From contig JADFLW010000014.1 in the NCBI GenBank assembly GCA_022564195.1, forward strand, positions 1-37,507: DNA of 37,507 nucleotides. The letters run 5' to 3'. Each line of letters opens with the position of its first letter. The first letter of the stretch is position 1. Below are positions 33,336-37,507 of the stretch, in pieces. The translations under genes were made by a program, and so were the position numbers. Under the pieces are notes generated by a model, which saw only the letters and a list, made by a program, of their open reading frames with translations, was not told where the DNA came from and searched no databases. Origin of the DNA: Patescibacteria group bacterium. Its GTDB lineage: Bacteria > Patescibacteriota > Microgenomatia > UBA1400 > Chisholmbacteraceae.

Positions 33336-33384
33336 TTCTCAATCCTCAATTCTCAAACATCAATCATTAATCATTAGTCATTAA
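33280..33384 (+). repeat. Continuous 15-unit heptamer array spanning a gene end and the spacer
   Basis: The 105 bases are 15 x 7 in one register: AGCAAGA, AACAAGR-type units, AGCAAGA, AGCATGG, TGATTAA, TTCTCAA, TCCTCAA, TTCTCAA, ACATCAA, then TCATTAA/TCATTAG units. It ends 3 bases before TTG 33388. Order and sequence match 27961-28079, so both are copies of one composite element. Confidence 0.93.
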
Positions 33385-33387
33385 CTT

Positions 33388-34482
33388 TTGAACATTCTTC
33401 TCGTAACAGAATTTTTTCCGGATCAAAAGCTACCGGTTTTTCTAGGTGGTGTTCAGGCTCGCACTTTCTTCGTGGTAAAAAATCTTAGAAAAAAGCACGA
33501 TATTAAAATACTAAGCCAAAACGCTGGAAAAATTGAAGCTACCACAACCTCGCTTCTTCCCAGATTCCTACACGCGTTAAGGGTAGTTCGTTACAACCCA
33601 AAAGATAAACCCAATCTCATAGAGGCCTCGAATGTCACAGCCTATCTTCCCGCATATATCTTAGCCAAGCGGCTTCGAGTACCGGCGATCGCCTGGGTAC
33701 CTGACGTTTTGGGAGAAGCCTGGAGAGAGCACTTCAGCCTCCCGGTAGCTGAAGCAGGTAGGCTGCTTGAGAATATCGCGTTAAAGCTTCCCTGGGATCA
33801 CATCATCGCAATGAGCCAAACTACTCGTGAGAAGCTTATAAAAGCAGGAGTGAAAAAAGAAAAGATTACCGTCGTCTATGGAGGAGTGGAATACGAGCGT
33901 CTAGCTAAACTCAAGGCGAAGAAATTTGACCGTCCCACAGTCATCTCGATAGCCAGACTGCTTCCGTATAAGAGACTGAATGATTTAATAGATGCGGTAG
34001 CGATCCTTAGCGAGTCGCATCCTGAGATTCAATGTCTTATCATCGGTGAAGGGCCGGAGAAAGTAAGTCTCAAATCTCAAATTTCAAGTCTCAAACTCTC
34101 AAATGCTGTGAAACTGGTTGGGAACATGCCTTACATAGAGGCGATGAAAACGCTTAAACGCTCGCACCTTTTCTGTCTTCCATCTGTCGTCGAAGGCTTT
34201 GGGATCGTGACCGTTGAAGCAATGGCCGCAGGAGTGCCGTATGTCAATGCACGGATTACACCAACGGTTGAGGTAACGGAAAATGGGAAAGGAGGATTGC
34301 TGTATGAACCAAAGAATCCGAGGGATCTCGCTGAGAAAGTCGTCACACTCCTTGCCGACGGCGAGAGCTACAAGAGAAAGCAGAAAGAAGGACAGAAACT
34401 GGCAAAACGATACGACTGGTCTATAATAGCCAGGAAAACCGAAGCAGTTTATAAAAAGGCAATTGAATCCGACCAGTATTAA
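33388..34482 (+). CDS. GT4 glycosyltransferase with heptamer-derived helix
   Basis: The protein has 364 residues from TTG 33388. NILLVTEFFPDQKLPVFLGGVQARTFFVVKNL is the normal beginning of a GT4 N-domain and no ATG exists nearby. Later blocks: VPAIAWVPDVLGEAWREHF, MSQTTREKLIKAGVKKEKITVVYGGVEY, ISIARLLPYKRLNDLIDAV, LIIGEGPE, and CLPSVVEGFGIVTVEAMAAGVPYVNARI with E269-x7-E277. Residues ~227-239 (SLKSQISSLKLSN), in the helix after GEGPE, are encoded by TCTCAAA heptamers yet keep the family's normal spacing to VKLVG. It lies between two heptamer spacers. Retaining enzyme; donor unknown. Confidence 0.86.
   Translation: MNILLVTEFFPDQKLPVFLGGVQARTFFVVKNLRKKHDIKILSQNAGKIEATTTSLLPRFLHALRVVRYNPKDKPNLIEASNVTAYLPAYILAKRLRVPAIAWVPDVLGEAWREHFSLPVAEAGRLLENIALKLPWDHIIAMSQTTREKLIKAGVKKEKITVVYGGVEYERLAKLKAKKFDRPTVISIARLLPYKRLNDLIDAVAILSESHPEIQCLIIGEGPEKVSLKSQISSLKLSNAVKLVGNMPYIEAMKTLKRSHLFCLPSVVEGFGIVTVEAMAAGVPYVNARITPTVEVTENGKGGLLYEPKNPRDLAEKVVTLLADGESYKRKQKEGQKLAKRYDWSIIARKTEAVYKKAIESDQY
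34068..34103 (+). repeat. Heptamer array, TCTCAAA type, inside a GT4 gene
   Basis: Units TCTCAAA, TCTCAAA, TTTCAAG, TCTCAAA, one extra C, then TCTCAAA. The stop-free codon cycle gives SQISNLK-like residues. Here it replaces part of an amphipathic helix without changing the expected length. Confidence 0.85.
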
Positions 34483-34524
34483 TCAATTTTTAATTCTTAT
34501 ATCTTAATTCTCATATCTTAGTGC
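34483..34524 (+). repeat. Heptamer spacer filling the whole intergenic gap
   Basis: Six units: TCAATTT, TTAATTC, TTATATC, TTAATTC, TCATATC, TTAGTGC. The array begins at the first base after the GT4 stop and ends at the last base before ATG 34525, so the spacer is exactly 6 x 7. TTAATTC carries TAA in every frame. Confidence 0.88.
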
Positions 34525-35529
34525 ATGAAAATTTTCATCACCGGTGGTGCTGGCTTTATCGGCTCCAATCTCGCTCACTATTATCTGAGCAGGGGGTTTG
34601 AGACGGTTGTCTACGATAACCTATCTCGACCAGGTGCAGAAAAGAATCTTGCTTGGCTCAAAGGAAATCACCCGAAACTTGTCTTTCACAAATCTGACAT
34701 CCGCAGTTTTGAGACGCTGAAGAAAGCTGCAAAAGGGTCAACCATTATTTACCACATGGCTTCTCAGGTTGCGGTGACCAAGTCCTTTCAAGACCCTCGA
34801 ACTGACTTTGAAATCAACGCGCTTGGAACACTCAACGTCCTTGAAGCGGTGAGAACCCAGAAAAACCCTCCGATTGTCATATACGCCTCAACCAACAAGG
34901 TATATGGCAGCATGAAAGAAATTTCGCTAAGAGAAAAGGCCTTGCGCTACGAGTACAAGGACAAGAAGTTGGCGAACGGCATCGATGAACATTTTCACTT
35001 GGATTTTCACTCTCCCTACGGATGCAGTAAAGGGGCAGGAGGCCAGTACACACACGATTACGCTCGCATATACGGATTGAAAACCATTGTCTTTCGTCAA
35101 AGCTGCATCTACGGCAATCGCCAGTTCGGAAACGAGGATCAAGGATGGGTAGCGCACTTTGCAAGAAAAGCACTAAAAAGAAGGCAAATCACAATCTACG
35201 GTGATGGAAAACAGGTTCGCGATCTCCTCTACATTGAGGATCTTATTGACTGTTACCTCAAAGCGATCGAAAACATCAAGAAAACAAGCGGAGAAATCTA
35301 CAATGTGGGTGGTGGAACCTCCTTCTCGACAAGTCTGCTTGAGCTGATTGCTTTACTTGAGAAGAAGCTTGATAAGAAAATCAAGATAAGGTTCAGAGAC
35401 TGGCGCCCAGGTGACCAGAAGGTATACATTTCTGATGTTTCCAAAACGAAGAAAGATTTTGGCTGGGAACCAAAAACATCAGTTTCAAAAGGCCTCGAAA
35501 AACTCCTAGCCTGGTTGCACTCTATCTAA
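34525..35529 (+). CDS. rfbE: CDP-paratose 2-epimerase-like extended SDR (CDP-tyvelose epimerase type)
   Basis: The 334 residues carry GGAGFIGSN (7-15) for NAD binding and VVYDNLSRPGAEKNLAWLKG (28-47). INALGTLNVLEAVR and IYASTNKVYGSM follow, then NGIDEHFHLDFHSPYGCSKGAGGQYTHDYARIYGLKTIVFRQSCIYG with catalytic Tyr165 and Lys169, EDQGWVAHFARKAL and IYGDGKQVRDLLYIEDLIDCYL. The NLSRPGAE, ASTNKVYG, FHSPYGCSKGA and GNRQFGNEDQGWVAHF strings are those of CDP-paratose/CDP-tyvelose 2-epimerases. The rest of a CDP-3,6-dideoxyhexose pathway (ddhA-D-type genes) is not in this window, so the true substrate could be another nucleotide sugar. Cytoplasmic. It starts right after a heptamer spacer; the next GT4 follows after 19 bases. 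Confidence 0.82.
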   Translation: MKIFITGGAGFIGSNLAHYYLSRGFETVVYDNLSRPGAEKNLAWLKGNHPKLVFHKSDIRSFETLKKAAKGSTIIYHMASQVAVTKSFQDPRTDFEINALGTLNVLEAVRTQKNPPIVIYASTNKVYGSMKEISLREKALRYEYKDKKLANGIDEHFHLDFHSPYGCSKGAGGQYTHDYARIYGLKTIVFRQSCIYGNRQFGNEDQGWVAHFARKALKRRQITIYGDGKQVRDLLYIEDLIDCYLKAIENIKKTSGEIYNVGGGTSFSTSLLELIALLEKKLDKKIKIRFRDWRPGDQKVYISDVSKTKKDFGWEPKTSVSKGLEKLLAWLHSI

Positions 35530-35548
35530 AAGCACTCTTGGAAACGAT

Positions 35549-36568
35549 ATGAAAAAGAAGCTTAAGGTGGCAGTTCTCATAGACGCCTGGTTCCCCTTTT
35601 ATGGTGGCGGGCAGGTTCACGTCCGTGAATTAACCAAGAGGCTCTCAGTAGACTGCCGCTTCAAGCTCTATCACCCCAACTCGACAAACATCCTCTTACG
35701 TTTCTTGTGGGCCTTAACTGTCATTCCACAACTTCTCCGGGATTACAGCACGGAGCGCTTTGACCTCATTCACGCCCATGCATATATTGCTGGGTTTCCC
35801 GGGAAGGTGATTTCAAAAATCTTGCACATTCCGGTTGTATACACCGTGCATGGCAGCAATGTTCTGGATCTACGAGAGTTGACAAGATCGAATCCGGCAC
35901 TCGATATAAAAATTCCTATATGGAAGTATGCATTGGAAAAATGGTTGCTCACCGGCATCCGCTACGATCATCAAATAACCGTGGGCAGCAAATATTTAAC
36001 CCACAAAAATGTAAACAAAAATATATCAGTGATACCAAATGGAGTGGATACGAAGGAGTTTGATAAACTCAAAGAAACAAAAAGGAAACAATTTACCCTC
36101 ATATTTGTGGGAAGAGATGATCCAATGAAGGGAATACAGTTTCTTGATGGAGCGATGAATTTGATTCATCAAAAACATCCTCAGATAAAGTTAGTTAAAA
36201 TCAAAACCGGAAAAATCCAAGGCAGAAAACTTGTCAAGGAGTACAAGTCAAGTCACGTATTCATTCTTCCTTCACTCTCAGAAGGTCATCCCCTGACACT
36301 TCTTGAAGCTTGGGCGGCAGAGCTTCCGGTCATAGTGACTTCGGTCGGCGACAATCCCAAAATGGTGAAAAAAGGAGTAAATGGGTATCTGGTTCCAGCG
36401 GCGGATGAGGAATCTCTGGCTCAGGCGATTCTTGACGCGTACAGAAATCCGAATCTTGAACGGCTCGGAAAAGCAGGATACAATCTGGTCAAGAAGAAGT
36501 ACACGTGGGAGAAAGCGGCAAAAGCCACACTCAAAGTCTATAAGGAGGTGATCCATGGCGTTAGATAA
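35549..36568 (+). CDS. GT4 glycosyltransferase
   Basis: The 339 residues begin LKVAVLIDAWFPFYGGGQVHVRELTKRL (N-domain G-rich loop), then FDLIHAHAYIAGFPGKVISKILHIPVVYTVHGSNV, ITVGSKYLTHKNVNKNISVIPNGVDTKEF, LIFVGRDDPMKGIQFL and VFILPSLSEGHPLTLLEAWAAELPVIVTSVGDNP, with E245-x7-E253. Typical retaining GT4. It lies 19 bases after the epimerase, with no heptamers in the gap. Its last 14 bases overlap the start of the zinc-ribbon gene, and the strong AAGGAGGTG ribosome binding site of that gene sits in this gene's last codons. Donor and linkage unknown. Confidence 0.88.
   Translation: MKKKLKVAVLIDAWFPFYGGGQVHVRELTKRLSVDCRFKLYHPNSTNILLRFLWALTVIPQLLRDYSTERFDLIHAHAYIAGFPGKVISKILHIPVVYTVHGSNVLDLRELTRSNPALDIKIPIWKYALEKWLLTGIRYDHQITVGSKYLTHKNVNKNISVIPNGVDTKEFDKLKETKRKQFTLIFVGRDDPMKGIQFLDGAMNLIHQKHPQIKLVKIKTGKIQGRKLVKEYKSSHVFILPSLSEGHPLTLLEAWAAELPVIVTSVGDNPKMVKKGVNGYLVPAADEESLAQAILDAYRNPNLERLGKAGYNLVKKKYTWEKAAKATLKVYKEVIHGVR
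36542..36550 (+). promoter_or_regulatory. Strong Shine-Dalgarno site inside the end of a GT4 gene
   Basis: AAGGAGGTG is a near-perfect anti-16S match 4 bases before ATG 36555. It is the best ribosome binding site in the window, where most genes have none, and it fixes the start of the small zinc-ribbon gene. Confidence 0.7.
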
Positions 36569-36731
36569 GACATTGCTTGAAATTCTCGCTTGCCCCGACT
36601 GTCGGGGAGATATTACATACAGCAAGCGAGGAAAGAAAGAGAGCCTGAAGTGCCTCAAGTGTAAAAGGGTGTTTGAAGTCAAAAACGGTATTCCCATCAT
36701 GCTGCCGAAGGACTTCAAAGAAGAGAATTAA
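36555..36731 (+). CDS. Trm112/UPF0434 (YcaR-like) zinc-ribbon protein
   Basis: The 58 residues are MALDKTLLEILACPDCRGDI (1-20), a basic linker, LKCLKCKRVFEVKNGIPIMLP, and an acidic end. The two CxxC knuckles are C13/C16 and C33/C36, and the final NGIP.M(L)P is the family's hallmark. Trm112-type proteins bind and activate methyltransferases in eukaryotes and archaea; bacterial YcaR/UPF0434 members are poorly defined. Here it overlaps the GT4 by 14 bases and precedes another GT4 by 17, so it may partner an enzyme of this pathway, such as one of the two SAM methyltransferases. That is inference. The ribosome binding site is unusually strong. Confidence 0.85.
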   Translation: MALDKTLLEILACPDCRGDITYSKRGKKESLKCLKCKRVFEVKNGIPIMLPKDFKEEN

Positions 36732-36748
36732 CTCAGAGCTCCGATGAT

Positions 36749-37507
36749 ATGCATATTGCGGTGATAGCTGCGGATCTTTTTCCTAAGCGGCTGGGTGGGG
36801 CAGAAACACACATTGTTGAAGTGGCAAAAAGACTTACCAAGAATGGTCACAGATTCGCGTTCTTCGTCGGTCCGGACGATCACATCAAAAATATCCTTCC
36901 AAAAGAGATTTCGGTGCACACCGTTTGGTATCCGAAAATTCCAAATGTTTACGGACTTTCCTATATTGCCTTCGCTCCGAGACAAATACAAAAGAAATTA
37001 CAGACACACAAGATCGACGCAATTTGGGCAAAGCAGGTCTTTCCACAAGCGGTTGTTGGAGCAATTCTTGCAAAATGGCTAAAAAAACCTCTGTATATAA
37101 CCGCCCAGAACCCATTGGCGTTCAAAGAGGAACTTGTCATCAGAGGACCATTTCCGTTGAAGAGGCAGATACCAAATCTTTTGACTCCATTTGTGGAGTT
37201 TGCGCTGAGAAGTGCACACACCGTTGGGGCAGTGAGTAGATATTCAGCATCACAAGCCCAAAAACTTGGGGCCAAGCGAACAACGGTTATTCCAAACGGG
37301 GTTGACCTAAAAACATTCAAAATAAAAGAGAAAATAATCAAAAGAAAAGAAGAGAGGATGAGAATTATTACCACCTCTTCGCTCATCCCGAGGAATGGAA
37401 TAGACACATTAATCGAGGCAGTATCACTCCTTTCCGATACGGTAGACTGGGAACTCATCATTGCCGGTGATGGACCGGAATATCAACATCTCAAAGCGCA
37501 AATCGCA
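36749..37507 (+). CDS. GT4 glycosyltransferase, partial (cut by window end)
   Basis: The open frame runs from ATG 36749 to the last base (253 codons, no stop). An ATG at 36744 is in another frame. The N-domain begins MHIAVIAADLFPKRLGGAETHIVEVAKRL, the acceptor-side G-rich loop. Then come IWAKQVFPQAVVGAILAKWLKKPLYITAQNP, VGAVSRYSASQAQKLGAKRTTVIPNGVDLKTF, ITTSSLIPRNGIDTLIEAV and ELIIAGDGPEYQHL, so the nucleotide-sugar domain is entered but the E-x7-E region is missing. Retaining GT4 family. It is the last gene of the run after the zinc ribbon. Confidence 0.88.
   Translation, partial: MHIAVIAADLFPKRLGGAETHIVEVAKRLTKNGHRFAFFVGPDDHIKNILPKEISVHTVWYPKIPNVYGLSYIAFAPRQIQKKLQTHKIDAIWAKQVFPQAVVGAILAKWLKKPLYITAQNPLAFKEELVIRGPFPLKRQIPNLLTPFVEFALRSAHTVGAVSRYSASQAQKLGAKRTTVIPNGVDLKTFKIKEKIIKRKEERMRIITTSSLIPRNGIDTLIEAVSLLSDTVDWELIIAGDGPEYQHLKAQIA

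Noticed and set aside
1-37507. Alternative genetic code (TGA as Gly or Trp) as in some CPR lineages
   Set aside because: TGA ends many well-defined genes, often as ATGA junctions, and family proteins stop at normal length there.

Overview
Nearly all of this window is one continuous surface-glycan (envelope polysaccharide or glycoprotein) biosynthesis region of a small-genome bacterium. I infer a Candidate Phyla Radiation (Patescibacteria, Microgenomates-like) metagenome contig. The reasons are the very compact gene packing, ten ATGA stop/start overlaps, scarce Shine-Dalgarno sites, and -10 boxes placed almost on the start codons. Large uncharacterised YfhO/PTPS-related/PMT-type membrane proteins lie next to GT2 and GT4 glycosyltransferases. 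TGA is clearly a stop codon (it terminates many ORFs), which argues against the code-25 CPR lineages. I see no rRNA, tRNA, CRISPR array, insertion sequence or convincing rho-independent terminator.

Layout. Positions 1-343 are visibly more GC-rich and carry an odd ORF that joins the N-terminus of a Mg-chelatase-like AAA+ ATPase to the C-terminus of an isoprenylcysteine-methyltransferase-like protein. This is probably foreign or chimeric sequence. A truncated PTPS-related membrane protein follows (491-1117). Region A (1172-6663) is a coupled run: Wzx-type flippase, GT2, a YfhO-type membrane protein split into two ORFs, GT2. Region B (6696-11812) holds a polyprenyl-phosphate-sugar-synthase-like GT2, the only minus-strand gene (a methyltransferase), a large GT-C-like membrane protein, a WaaE-like GT2 and a second methyltransferase. 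Region C (11925-21527) holds GT4, a HAD phosphatase, an intact YfhO protein, GT2, two PMT-type paralogues and an MptB-like mannosyltransferase. Region D (21590-28026) holds two more PMT-type proteins, a DPM-like GT2, a PTPS-related protein and a WaaE-like GT2. Region E (28083-37507) holds GT4, a PIG-V-like mannosyltransferase, an EamA transporter, a sugar epimerase, a DPM1-like GT2 with its DUF2304 partner, GT4, a CDP-paratose-2-epimerase-like enzyme, GT4, a 58-residue Trm112/UPF0434 zinc ribbon and a GT4 cut by the window end.

How the genes could work together (inference). Cytoplasmic GT2/GT4 enzymes and epimerases build a lipid-linked glycan and polyprenyl-phosphate sugars. The flippase, and possibly the EamA protein, moves material across the membrane. 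The many GT-C/YfhO/PTPS-related proteins then add sugars on the outer face. No initiating phosphoglycosyltransferase, Wzy polymerase or ligase is recognisable here.

The most striking non-gene structure is a family of 7-bp tandem repeats. They fill most spacers from 27961 to 34524 and the spacer before 21590, and they also occur inside coding sequences, always in stop-free versions. Because 7 and 3 are coprime, each heptamer encodes one cyclic 7-residue peptide in all three frames. Versions whose codon cycle contains a stop sit in spacers and stop-free versions sit in genes. Two PMT-type paralogues differ by exactly three heptamers (seven residues) at the same site.
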